Assembly (NCBI GenBank): GCA_964358545.1
Contig: CAYHQN010000001.1
Location: 30,962 to 94,961, forward strand
DNA: 64,000 nt
Source of the DNA: CAINVV01 sp031432175
GTDB taxonomy: Bacteria; Bacteroidota; Bacteroidia; Bacteroidales; Prolixibacteraceae
Direction: 5' to 3'
Every line of letters begins with the position of its first letter. Positions within the stretch are counted from its first letter, which is position 1. Both the position numbers and the translations under genes were made by a program. Positions 34,941 to 42,781 of this stretch are shown in pieces. The notes beneath the pieces were generated by a model. The model was not told where the DNA came from. It did not search any database and saw only the letters and a program-made list of their open reading frames with translations.

Positions 34941-35120
34941 AAGGATAAAGTAAAAAGGATAAAGTACGGAACTCCAATCAGTTGTACATTTATTACCGAA
35001 ACCCTGAAAGGGTTGAACATTTAATCGTTAGGAAACAAATCTCCGTATACCTCAAATCCCACTTTATCCTTTTGACTTTATCCTTTATCCTTTATCCTTG
35101 GAAACTCCTTTATCCTTATT
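34936..35120. repeat. Inverted GGATAAAG arrays around a partial REP element (copy E)
   Basis: AAAGGATAAAGTAAAAAGG at 34939-34957 faces CTTTATCCTTT repeats at about 35060-35118, enclosing AACCCTGAAAGGGTT (35000-35014), the small leading hairpin seen in other REP copies. Without the CCCGGGG and CCGTCCG parts this is half an element. Non-coding. Confidence 0.65.
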
Positions 35121-35148
35121 TTGGCTACTTTAGTAAAAAATTTCGCCA

Positions 35149-35823
35149 ATGCATTTAGCCAAATTCCGGGCCTTTATCTTCGACATGGACGGAGTGCTGA
35201 TCGACAGCGAGAACCTCTACAAAGTGATTGAGCAAAAACTTTTTGACAAAGTTGGTGTTGTAATTGATCACGACGAGCATGTCTCCTACCAGGGAAGTTC
35301 CAATCCGGTGATGTGGGGCAAGATCAGGGAGAAACACCAACTGCATACTCCACTTGACGAACTGGTCAGGATCACCGAAGAGACAGTTATCAGCTATTTC
35401 AGTTCCCTGCCGGAAATTCATCCAATGCCTGGTGTCCAAAAATTGCTTGACGCACTGAAAGAGAGAAAGATAAGAATGGCCTTGGCCTCCTCCTCTACGA
35501 TCGAAGTAATCAGCATCATTCTGGCCAAAACCGGACTTGCCTCCTATTTCGATACAGTGGTCGATTGTATCGAAGCTGGCGCCGGGAAACCGGATCCGGC
35601 CATCTTTCTGTTGGCCCAAAAGAAACTGGGAGTTCCCAAAGAATATTGTGTGATCTTAGAAGACTCTGCCAACGGAATCAAGGCTGCCACTGCTGCCGGC
35701 ATCTATTGCATCGCCTTCAACGGACCCGGTTCCGAACACCAGGACCAGTCTGCTGCCAATTGGCGTATCTCCAGTTTTTCTGAGATCACAGAAAAACTTG
35801 AACCTGAAAAACTAAAAATTTAA
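35149..35823 (+). CDS. HAD superfamily hydrolase (subfamily IA phosphatase or phosphomutase)
   Basis: A 224-residue cytoplasmic HAD protein. Motif I is FIFDMDGVLIDSE with nucleophile and acid aspartates, motif II is ALASSS, motif III lysine is in GAGKPDPAIFL, and motif IV is ILEDSANGIKAA. This matches the beta-phosphoglucomutase/sugar-phosphatase branch with an alpha-helical cap at about 15-85. Possible substrates are sugar phosphates; nothing in the neighbours decides. It is followed by the creatininase-like gene after about 10 bp, so the two are probably cotranscribed. Confidence 0.88.
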   Translation: MHLAKFRAFIFDMDGVLIDSENLYKVIEQKLFDKVGVVIDHDEHVSYQGSSNPVMWGKIREKHQLHTPLDELVRITEETVISYFSSLPEIHPMPGVQKLLDALKERKIRMALASSSTIEVISIILAKTGLASYFDTVVDCIEAGAGKPDPAIFLLAQKKLGVPKEYCVILEDSANGIKAATAAGIYCIAFNGPGSEHQDQSAANWRISSFSEITEKLEPEKLKI

Positions 35824-35833
35824 TCCTTAGACT

Positions 35834-36721
35834 ATAAAAAATTTAATCGCTGTTTGTCTGTTGTTTTCTGCTTTTAATCTCTTTTCCCAAGCAAAATCCG
35901 AACCAAAACTATCCTGCAGCTATGACGAACTTACTGCTCCCGATTTCGTGAAAGCCATCGGGAAATCTTCGGGGGTATGCTTGCTCCCCATGGGAATTCT
36001 CGAGAAACATGGTCCGCATCTGCCCCTGGGAACCGATATCTTTGAGTGCAGAAAGGTAGCCTTGACGGCAGCCGGGCAGGAGTACAGCATTGTTTTTCCG
36101 ACCTATTTTGCCGGTCAAATCAACGAAGCGCGTCATCAGCCTGGTACGATTGCCTATAGTCCCGAACTTATCTGGAAAATGCTGCAGGAGACATGTGAAG
36201 AACTCTCCCGCAACGGTCTGAAAAAGATTATCATCGTCAATGGTCACGGAGGGAACAACGATTTCCTGAGATATTTCTGCATGTCGCAGTTGCACAGTCA
36301 AAAGGATTATGTTTTGGTTTTCTTTCAACCCAATGATAGTCCTGAAGTTGCCAAGAAAATTGAGTCACTGAGGCAAACCAAAACCGGAGGGCATGCCGAT
36401 GAAATGGAGACCTCCATGATGCGGTTCATCAGACCTGATCTGGTCAAGGCTGAGCTTGCAGGAACGCAATCGGGTCAGAATCAGAAGAGACTGGCCGAAG
36501 TTCCCTCTCAGTACACAGGCATCTGGTGGTACGCCCAATACCCCAACCATTATGCCGGAGATGCCACCAAAAGCAGTGTAGAGCTGGGAAAAGTAGTGGT
36601 TGAATCGGAGGCAGGGCAACTTGCCCAACTGATTAAAACACTCAAAAACAACGATAAAATAGAAGCTTTGCAGAATCAGTTTTACAAGGATTCAGCGAAT
36701 CCGTTAAATACAAAACAATAA
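35834..36721 (+). CDS. Secreted creatininase-family amidohydrolase with apparent ATA start
   Basis: The metal-site motifs of creatininases are intact: LLPMGILEKHGPHLPLGTDIF (E, H and D ligands), IVNGHGGNN and GGHADEMETSMM. The first TTG in frame, at 35861, falls inside what looks like a signal peptide. Reading back to 35834 gives the full export signal KNLIAVCLLFSAFNLFSQA preceded by ATA, with a stop (35828-35830) two codons earlier and no ATG, GTG or TTG in between. So either ATA serves as start, or an ATG has mutated, or the protein begins at TTG without a proper signal. Family members hydrolyse creatinine or other cyclic or linear amides; the substrate here is unknown. Confidence 0.82.
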   Translation: MKNLIAVCLLFSAFNLFSQAKSEPKLSCSYDELTAPDFVKAIGKSSGVCLLPMGILEKHGPHLPLGTDIFECRKVALTAAGQEYSIVFPTYFAGQINEARHQPGTIAYSPELIWKMLQETCEELSRNGLKKIIIVNGHGGNNDFLRYFCMSQLHSQKDYVLVFFQPNDSPEVAKKIESLRQTKTGGHADEMETSMMRFIRPDLVKAELAGTQSGQNQKRLAEVPSQYTGIWWYAQYPNHYAGDATKSSVELGKVVVESEAGQLAQLIKTLKNNDKIEALQNQFYKDSANPLNTKQ

Positions 36722-36737
36722 TTTAACCATTCTGGCA

Positions 36738-37373
36738 TTGGAAAAAATATATTCAGATGAAGAAGAGCGATGGAATGTACTAACCCACGGTTTTGGGCTC
36801 GTAATGTCATTAATTGGTATAATTGTCTTGTTGAACAAGGCACTTCAACTCCATTCAGCTAAAATTTTTGTTGCATTTCTAATTTATGGGATTGGTGTTA
36901 CCACGATGTTCCTGGCCTCCACACTCTACCATTCTTCAACTGATCCAAAGATTAGGAAAAGGCTGAATGTCTTTGACCACAGCGCCATCTACCTGACCAT
37001 TGCCGGAAGCTATACACCCATTACAATGCTGACGATGCCGCCGCTTTGGGGAATTCCGGTACTGATAACAGTTTGGTTGATTGCAGCCACCGGGATCATT
37101 CTCAAATTTTTCTTTATCGGAAGCTTCCCGAAACTTTCAACCGTGATGTATGTATTGATGGGATGGGTCATCGTTATAGCGCTCAAACCATTAATCAAAA
37201 GCATGGAAACCGCAGGATTGGTTTGGCTGCTGGCCGGTGGATTGGCCTATACTTTTGGCGCAGTCCTTTATCAAATTCAAAGATTAAAATTCAATCATAC
37301 TATCTTTCATCTTTTTGTTCTGATTGGTGCTGCCTGCCATTACATTGTCATCTATGGTTACTGTATAAATTAA
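36738..37373 (+). CDS. Hemolysin III family (YqfA/PAQR-like) membrane protein
   Basis: A 211-residue, seven-helix inner-membrane protein. The start codon is TTG at 36738. Family motifs are visible: ERWNVLTHGFG at the N-terminus, STLYHSS after the second helix, FDHSAIYLTIAGSYTP and near the C-terminus GAACHYIVIYGY, giving the Ser, Asp and His residues thought to bind zinc in PAQR proteins. Function in bacteria is poorly defined (membrane homeostasis is proposed). It follows the creatininase gene by 16 bp. Confidence 0.9.
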   Translation: MEKIYSDEEERWNVLTHGFGLVMSLIGIIVLLNKALQLHSAKIFVAFLIYGIGVTTMFLASTLYHSSTDPKIRKRLNVFDHSAIYLTIAGSYTPITMLTMPPLWGIPVLITVWLIAATGIILKFFFIGSFPKLSTVMYVLMGWVIVIALKPLIKSMETAGLVWLLAGGLAYTFGAVLYQIQRLKFNHTIFHLFVLIGAACHYIVIYGYCIN

Positions 37374-37382
37374 ATTTACTCC

Positions 37383-37634
37383 GTGATCCTTCGTGTGGTA
37401 CACGGAAAGGATTCCATCCGCCTTTACTATCTTGCTCCAAGGTACAAGGGTGCAGAGCTATTATGGAAACCAGATTTTGTGGAGGTTTCCGCCTCCGGGG
37501 ATCTTGGCTATACGTACGGTAAATTTCTCTTTCCCACACACGATTCTACCGGACAGGTAATCCGCTCAAAAGGGATCTTTCATACCGTTTGGAAGAAGCA
37601 AGCCGATGGTCAGTGGCGGTTTGTGTGGGACTAA
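37383..37634 (+). pseudogene. Truncated NTF2-like (DUF4440/SnoaL-type) gene, C-terminal half only
   Basis: The 83-codon frame gives VVHGKDSIRLYYLAPRYKGA, then LLWKPDFVEVSASGDLGYTYGKF and RSKGIFHTVWKKQADGQWRFVWD, the C-terminal half of a DUF4440/NTF2-like protein. Such proteins normally have about 80 more N-terminal residues and often a signal peptide. Upstream of 37383 the sequence runs straight into the stop of the hemolysin III gene, so the N-terminal half has been lost. Its stop overlaps the convergent GntR-family gene by 4 bp. Confidence 0.7.
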
Positions 37635-38359
37635 AACTGTTTCAGGAACTTATTGTAAACCTGCATGTTGCGATCGAGGTGTGCCTGCATCTTTTCGTAG
37701 GAGCGTTCTGCATCCTTCTCCCGTACGGCATTGACAATCTCCTTATGGTAGCCAAGCGTGATCTCCTTCTCCCCTTCAATGTTTGCGTAAATGAAATTGC
37801 GCATCCGCGGAAGCAGGTTGTATACCGGTTCCATGGTAAGGATCACAAAAGGATTGGTGGTGGCACGTGCCAGGCAGAGGTGAAATTTGTTGTCGATGTC
37901 TGACTCCAACTGGGTATTGTCTGGATTGCATTTGCTAAAATCGAGCAGATTGGCTTCAAGATTCTTCAAGTCTTCATCAGTTCTGTTGATGGCTGCCATT
38001 TTGGCTATCTCAGGCTCAAATGCAAGGCGGAGTTCGATGATTTGCATGATCAACTGGTCGTCGAACTTCAGGTCGTAATAGAGGTTCAGTGACTGGATGG
38101 CATCTTTGATGTCAATCTTGGTGACCACCATCCCACTGCCTTTCCGTATTTCAATAAGTCCCCTTGCGCTCAATCGCCTGAGGGCTTCGCGCAAGGCCGT
38201 GCGGCTCACGGCAAACATTTCGCAGAGCTCGCGCTCAGGAGGAAGTTTTGCGCCAATGGGCAATTTTTTCTCCCGGATAGCCCGTTCAATGTTACGTTCA
38301 ATCTTCTGACTGAGCGTCTGGGATGTTCCTATTTTTTGGAAAATATCCTCCATATCCAT
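37631..38359 (-). CDS. FadR/GntR-family transcriptional regulator with FCD domain
   Basis: A 242-residue regulator. Residues about 10-80 are a GntR winged helix (LPPERELCEMFAVSRTALREALRRLSARGLIEIRKGSGMVV). Residues about 95-230 are an all-helical FCD ligand domain, with ELRLAFEPEIAKMAA and FHLCLARATTNPFV carrying probable metal or ligand histidines. FCD regulators usually respond to carboxylates or sugar acids. No metabolic gene lies in the same operon, so the target is unknown. A weak inverted repeat TATTTT/AAAATA at 38371-38391, just upstream of the start, could be an autoregulatory site. Confidence 0.9.
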   Translation of the reverse strand: MDMEDIFQKIGTSQTLSQKIERNIERAIREKKLPIGAKLPPERELCEMFAVSRTALREALRRLSARGLIEIRKGSGMVVTKIDIKDAIQSLNLYYDLKFDDQLIMQIIELRLAFEPEIAKMAAINRTDEDLKNLEANLLDFSKCNPDNTQLESDIDNKFHLCLARATTNPFVILTMEPVYNLLPRMRNFIYANIEGEKEITLGYHKEIVNAVREKDAERSYEKMQAHLDRNMQVYNKFLKQF

Positions 38360-38409
38360 GGTACAACGATTATTTTAACAGTCACAAAATACGCAAAATT
38401 ATGACGAAA

Positions 38410-38988
38410 TTACTCGGTGATTTTTTTTAATGCTTTGCCAAGTCCAACCGGATTATCGATTGTAAAAGAGTAACATGCCGGAGAGCTCTTCGAATCTGTC
38501 ACCAGATAAAAGAAGAGTGAACCTCCCTTTTCGAACAGATCCATGATTTTTTGAGCATCCCCGCTTTTGATGAATAGCCGGTCAGAAACATTCCTGGCGG
38601 TAAAATCGGCCACCTCGGTAGCGCCCGACTTAATCTTGATTTTGTATTGGGTTTCGTCGCCTTTCTTGACCACCGTTGTGCCATATTGCAGTAGTTTGAT
38701 ACAGAAGGTCTCTTTGTCGATCACGAACTTCACCTTCAGTTCAGCCTTGTCGTTGCTGGCGTCGCTGAAGGTACCCCAGATGGCAAATGAATTGGTGATG
38801 TAGGAGGTATTTCCGTTGTTTCCAAGATTGCTGGCATAACTGGCAATTTTCCATATTCCATATTCACTGGCCGAAGCAGTTTTGACTGTATCCTTTTGAA
38901 CCGGTTCAGACTGGACTGGCTTTTGCTGCTTAGTCCCACAAGCCGCAATAACCACAGAAAAAATTAGGAGGAAGACAAATTTTTTCAT
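38410..38988 (-). CDS. Small lipoprotein of unknown function
   Basis: Starting at the ATG 38988 (the frame extends to 39036) the protein has a lipoprotein signal MKKFVFLLIFSVVIAAC. A Lys/Gln/Glu-rich linker follows, then about 150 residues with alternating strands (YGIWKIASYASNLG, AELKVKFVIDKETFCIKLLQYG). The pattern looks like a beta-sandwich that reads out a property of stressed or modified molecules, but I recognise no family. It is about 50 bp upstream of the GntR gene on the same strand. Confidence 0.65.
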   Translation of the reverse strand: MKKFVFLLIFSVVIAACGTKQQKPVQSEPVQKDTVKTASASEYGIWKIASYASNLGNNGNTSYITNSFAIWGTFSDASNDKAELKVKFVIDKETFCIKLLQYGTTVVKKGDETQYKIKIKSGATEVADFTARNVSDRLFIKSGDAQKIMDLFEKGGSLFFYLVTDSKSSPACYSFTIDNPVGLGKALKKITE

Positions 38989-39118
38989 TGATGTAAGGAG
39001 TTGGTAGTTTGTACTTGTAAATATAGCACTAACCAATCACAATTAAAAGAAAAAATGGGGTCTTTTGACAGAATAAATTAACAACTTTTAACTACTGGCT
39101 ATTTTCAGGAGCAAGGGA

Positions 39119-39158
39119 CAAAAAAATCCCCTACAATCTCTCGACTGTAAGGGATTTT
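39119..39158 (-). terminator. Terminator of the tRNA-Leu gene
   Basis: AAAATCCC near 39123-39130 pairs with GGGATTTT at 39151-39158, with further pairing TACA/TGTA inside. Read on the minus strand the second arm runs into T residues, as expected downstream of the leftward tRNA. Confidence 0.75.
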
Positions 39159-39172
39159 AGGTCTGCAACCTG

Positions 39173-39256
39173 TACCCGGGGCGGGAATCGAACCCGCACG
39201 ACATTGCTGTCACTGGATTTTGAGTCCAGCGCGTCTACCAATTCCGCCACCCGGGC
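39173..39256 (-). tRNA. tRNA-Leu (anticodon CAA)
   Basis: On the minus strand the molecule starts GCCCGGGTGGCGGAATTGG and has acceptor arms GCCCGGG and CCCGGGT, with discriminator A at 39173. The D arm contains GGTAGACGC. The anticodon stem CTGGA/TCCAG encloses the loop CTCAAAA, giving anticodon CAA. A class II variable arm follows (TGACAGCAATGTC), then the T arm GCGGGTTCGATTCCCGC. CCA is not encoded. It reads UUG leucine codons. Confidence 0.96.
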
Positions 39257-39282
39257 GTTGATCCGCTTTTCTCAATGCGGTG

Positions 39283-39290
39283 CAAATATA
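39283..39290 (-). promoter_or_regulatory. Promoter -7 element of tRNA-Leu
   Basis: The minus strand reads TATATTTG, an exact match to the Bacteroidota -7 consensus TAnnTTTG, 27 bp upstream of the tRNA 5' end. A clear TTTG at -33 is not seen. Confidence 0.55.
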
Positions 39291-39500
39291 AACCAAAAAT
39301 CTTAACCCGAAAATATTTTTCCCAAAAACAACTCCGTGAATAAATTGTTTGTCGTAAATTCAGAAATTATTTTGGCAGATAGAAGATAGGAATGGATGTG
39401 AAGGCTTTGGACGGAAATAGGTAGCAATAAATTGAAATAAGTAGAAATAAGTGGGAAGTGAGATAGTAAATAGTTTGACAGTTAGCTGGAGGAGTCTTTT

Positions 39501-40082
39501 ATGAATCCTGCCGAAGAGCAAAATGTTCTGGAAGCCATCCGTCTCAACGACCGGCAAGCCTTTGAAAAAATATTCAGGGATTCATACAAACTGTTGAAAG
39601 CTTATGCATTTCGCTTCGTCAACGACTTGGCAACCGCCGAAAATATGGTGCAGGATGTTTTCCTGAAATTGTGGCAAAACCGTCATAATCTGGTAATTAC
39701 CACCTCCCTCGTCCACTACCTTTTCAGATCAGTAAGAAATCATAGCCTCAACCATTTGGAAAAGACCAGGGTGCGGACAGGATATCTTCGGATGCAACTC
39801 GAAAAAACCCAGGATGAGGAGGATTTTAGCGCTTTCTACCCTGAAATAGGACTACTCGAAAAAATTGAATTGGCTATCAGTGCCCTTCCTCCCAAAAGAC
39901 AGGAAATTTTCAGGCTTGCCCGTGAAGAGGGGTTGAAATACCGCGAAATCGCAGACCAACTGAACCTTTCGGTAAAAACTGTAGAGGCTCAAATGACCCT
40001 GGCTTTGAAGCAACTACGCGAATCGCTGAAAGAATATCACTATTTGGTGCTATTTTTTATCTTTTCGGGTAGGGGTATTTAG
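39501..40082 (+). CDS. ECF RNA polymerase sigma-70 factor (Bacteroidota RpoE-like)
   Basis: A 193-residue sigma factor. Region 2 is at about 20-90 (DRQAFEKIFRDSYKLLKAYAFRFV, QDVFLKLWQNR) and region 4 at about 125-185 (LPPKRQEIFRLAREEGLKYREIADQLNLSVKTVEAQM). A FecR anti-sigma gene follows at 127 bp and an STN-domain protein after it, the usual order of a trans-envelope signalling unit. The gap between sigma and FecR holds GAGAAGATG-type low-complexity repeats. The regulated genes are unknown; the STN protein is the best candidate. Confidence 0.93.
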   Translation: MNPAEEQNVLEAIRLNDRQAFEKIFRDSYKLLKAYAFRFVNDLATAENMVQDVFLKLWQNRHNLVITTSLVHYLFRSVRNHSLNHLEKTRVRTGYLRMQLEKTQDEEDFSAFYPEIGLLEKIELAISALPPKRQEIFRLAREEGLKYREIADQLNLSVKTVEAQMTLALKQLRESLKEYHYLVLFFIFSGRGI

Positions 40083-40209
40083 ATAGGAACTTGTCAATGT
40101 GCAAGGGGAAGGAATGTAAATGAGAAGATGAGAAGATGGGAAGGTGAGAACGGTTCCTAAGCGTAGCCCAAGGGGGAAATACGAAAATGGAGAAATTATA
40201 AAAGAGTGA

Positions 40210-41208
40210 ATGGTGGAAGATAATAAAATAGAAAAGAGATTTGTTTCATATCTGGCCGGGGAGTCGGATATCAACGATGAGAAAGGGTTTCCGGTAAATG
40301 AGGAGTTTCGGGAGCTCGAAAAAACATGGGACCTTGCAGGCAGCGCTTACTGTTACCGCAATAGTGATCCCGATATGGCCTGGTCAAAGTTAAATGAAGC
40401 GCTTTCTGTTGAAGCAAAGATTGTTCCCCTAAAAAGATTCAATTTGCTGCGTTATGCAGCCGTTTTTGTGGCCCTCGTCGCATTGGGTTCAATCACCTAT
40501 ATGCTGACAAATCGCCCTGCAAAAAACATTGAAGAATTGACTGCTCTCGCAGCCCCCGGGATGAAAACTGTTCAGACGGTTGCGAACCCCTCCGAATTAA
40601 CCACCGTTGTACTTCCGGATGGTACCACGGTGAAAATGAATGCAAGTTCAACCTTACAATATCCGGCACAATTTGCAGCAGGAAGCCGGAAAGTGAAGCT
40701 TTCCGGAGAAGCATACTTCGAAGTGGTTCACGATGCCGCTAGTCCATTTATCGTGGAGCTGAACAACATGGAAGTTGAAGATCTGGGCACCTCCTTCATG
40801 ATTACTGCCTATCCGGGAAATGCAGGGGTAGAGGTCAATGTTACCAGTGGCAGCGTCCGGCTACGTGAAAAAAACCAAAAAGAAGAGGCTTTACTTGTGG
40901 CTGGATGGCGTGGAAAATACCTATCAAAAAATGGCAAAATTGAAGTCTCCAACAGTCTGGATGCAAATTATTTATCCTGGATAACAAAGGAAGTATCGTT
41001 CCATCACACGCCCTTGTCTGCGGTGTTCGAAGAGCTCGGGAACATCTACCATGTCAGGATAACATTCACTGATCCAGGGATTGCAGACATCCCATACACT
41101 GCCAATTTTGAAAAATTTGATCTTGGCGACATTCTCAAAATAATTGCCCAAACGCACCATTTATCCGTGAAGAAAGAGGGAGATGGCTTTGTTTTTGCGC
41201 CAAAATAG
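40210..41208 (+). CDS. FecR-family anti-sigma factor with DUF4974 domain
   Basis: A 332-residue single-pass membrane protein. The cytoplasmic N-terminus (1-80) should hold the sigma factor and includes NEEFRELEKTWDLAG. One membrane helix is at about 85-100 (LLRYAAVFVALVALGSITY). A periplasmic FecR domain follows at about 115-215 (VVLPDGTTVKMNASSTLQYP, GEAYFEVVHDAASPFIV), then a C-terminal DUF4974 domain from about 255 (VSFHHTPLSAVFEELGNIYHV). In the known mechanism an STN domain contacts this protein when ligand is present. It is cotranscribed with the sigma gene upstream and the STN gene 33 bp downstream. Confidence 0.94.
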   Translation: MVEDNKIEKRFVSYLAGESDINDEKGFPVNEEFRELEKTWDLAGSAYCYRNSDPDMAWSKLNEALSVEAKIVPLKRFNLLRYAAVFVALVALGSITYMLTNRPAKNIEELTALAAPGMKTVQTVANPSELTTVVLPDGTTVKMNASSTLQYPAQFAAGSRKVKLSGEAYFEVVHDAASPFIVELNNMEVEDLGTSFMITAYPGNAGVEVNVTSGSVRLREKNQKEEALLVAGWRGKYLSKNGKIEVSNSLDANYLSWITKEVSFHHTPLSAVFEELGNIYHVRITFTDPGIADIPYTANFEKFDLGDILKIIAQTHHLSVKKEGDGFVFAPK

Positions 41209-41241
41209 ACTCAGATCCGACGAACCGGTCTCAAATAAGAG

Positions 41242-42723
41242 ATGACCATGCTACAAAGATCAAAGATCCTGTTTTTGGTCCTGTTTCTCACTCCGCTTGT
41301 GCAACTTTCTGCACAGGAGCAAATTGAACCCCTCAAAAGGCGCATTTCCGTTCAAATGGATTCGACCAACGTTGAAACCATTCTGGAGAAGTTGGTTTCA
41401 GACAACGAACTTTTCTTTTCATACAATCCGGATCTACTTCCCGAAGGAAAAATGAATTTTTCGGTGACAGACACTCCTTTGGGAGAGGTTCTGAAAACAC
41501 TGCTTCCCGACTCTCTTTTTTCTGTAAGCCTCATCGATCGTCAGTTGATCATTACCAGGATTGAACCAAAACCACTTAAAATCTCCGGGCGGGTTGTCGA
41601 AAAAGATGGCAAGACCCCGGTCTTTTATGCAACGGTAACCGTAGAGGGGACTTACATCGGTACCATGACCAACCATGAAGGGAATTTTGATCTAAACATC
41701 CCCTATTTGTTGCGCACCAACAACATAATAATCAGCTCTGTAGGTTACAAACAAAAAATTATTTCAGCCAAAGAGCTGGCTAAGGTATTGGTGATCAAAC
41801 TACTGGACGAATCAATTCATTTGAGGGAAATCTTAGTCAAACCGACCGATCCACGCTATATTTTGCAGCAATTCAGAAGCAACATCGTCAAAAATTACCC
41901 TGACCAATCCCAACTCATGGTTACTTTTTACCGTGAAACCGCTCGCCAGGACGGAATTTATGTTGGTGTATGGGAAGCTGCCATGGAGATTCTTAAACCA
42001 CCCTATCAATTCGATGAACCCGATCGGGTACGGTTCATAAAAGGAAGAAAAGCAGACCTTAACCGCAAACCGAAAGATGTGTTTATAAAAGTACAGGGGG
42101 GCCCTTTGGGAATCAACTCACTGGATGTGGTAAAATATGCTGAGACCTTTTTAGATCCGGAATACGAGTATTTATACGAGTACCGGTTCGAACAACCTGA
42201 AATTATCAACGGAAGAATCACCTGGATCATTCGCTTCGACCGGTTGGCAGAAACAGAATTCCCCTGCTTCAACGGAAAACTGTGGATTGATGCCGATAGT
42301 TATGCATTGGTCGGGGCAGCTTACACCTATGACAAGAAAAGCCTGAAAATCAATGGCCGGAGTTTCATCCAGAAGGAGCCCTTCGGGTTTGATACGAGGC
42401 CTGAAAATGTGGAATATTCGGTCCAATACCGCTTGCTCAACAACAAATGGCAGTTCTATTCCGCTCACAGCGACATTGTCTTCAGGGTAAAACAGAAGAA
42501 AAAATTCAAAACAGAGTACCGAAATGTGACGGATGTACTTGTCACACAGCAATATCCATTTCCTAAAAGGGGAAGATTCGGACCGGAAGGAATTTTTCAT
42601 GAAAAGGAAATTTTCTCCGAAAAGATCGGAATCTACGACAAAGAGTTCTGGGGTAATTACAATGTCATCAAACCGGATGATGACCTGATTAAGGCGGTTA
42701 AAGAAGCCAACAATCCCGAATAA
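41242..42723 (+). CDS. STN and carboxypeptidase-regulatory-like domain protein without TonB barrel
   Basis: A 493-residue protein with a signal peptide ending LSAQ. Residues about 32-90 are an STN secretin/TonB short domain (VQMDSTNVETILEKLVSDNELFFSYNP). Residues about 112-200 are a carboxypeptidase-regulatory-like domain (ISGRVVEKDGKTPVFYATV, GNFDLNIP). The remaining 290 residues are beta-rich with WIIRFDRL and GKLWIDADSYALVGAAY but show neither plug nor TonB barrel. Usually the third gene after a sigma/FecR pair is a full SusC; here the sensor module is joined to an unrelated domain. Its last codons are part of a 34-bp palindrome with the downstream gap. Confidence 0.8.
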   Translation: MTMLQRSKILFLVLFLTPLVQLSAQEQIEPLKRRISVQMDSTNVETILEKLVSDNELFFSYNPDLLPEGKMNFSVTDTPLGEVLKTLLPDSLFSVSLIDRQLIITRIEPKPLKISGRVVEKDGKTPVFYATVTVEGTYIGTMTNHEGNFDLNIPYLLRTNNIIISSVGYKQKIISAKELAKVLVIKLLDESIHLREILVKPTDPRYILQQFRSNIVKNYPDQSQLMVTFYRETARQDGIYVGVWEAAMEILKPPYQFDEPDRVRFIKGRKADLNRKPKDVFIKVQGGPLGINSLDVVKYAETFLDPEYEYLYEYRFEQPEIINGRITWIIRFDRLAETEFPCFNGKLWIDADSYALVGAAYTYDKKSLKINGRSFIQKEPFGFDTRPENVEYSVQYRLLNNKWQFYSAHSDIVFRVKQKKKFKTEYRNVTDVLVTQQYPFPKRGRFGPEGIFHEKEIFSEKIGIYDKEFWGNYNVIKPDDDLIKAVKEANNPE

Positions 42724-42781
42724 AAAAGGCAGAGGTGGTGGATATTTTCCACCACCTCTGCCTTTTTTATTCGGGATTGTT
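42709..42781. terminator. Bidirectional terminator built from a perfect 34-bp palindrome
   Basis: The left arm 42709-42742 and right arm 42748-42781 are exact reverse complements around a 5-nt loop. The core GGCAGAGGTGGTGGA is flanked by A and T runs, so it can stop transcription from both sides. The outer 12 bp of the left arm are the last codons of the STN gene; the right arm reaches the stop codon of the convergent penicillin-binding protein gene. Confidence 0.92.

Noticed and set aside
34400..35020. 206-codon minus-strand frame after the metallophosphoesterase
   Set aside because: Antisense to the PQQ propeller repeats and the GGATAAAG array; no family features.
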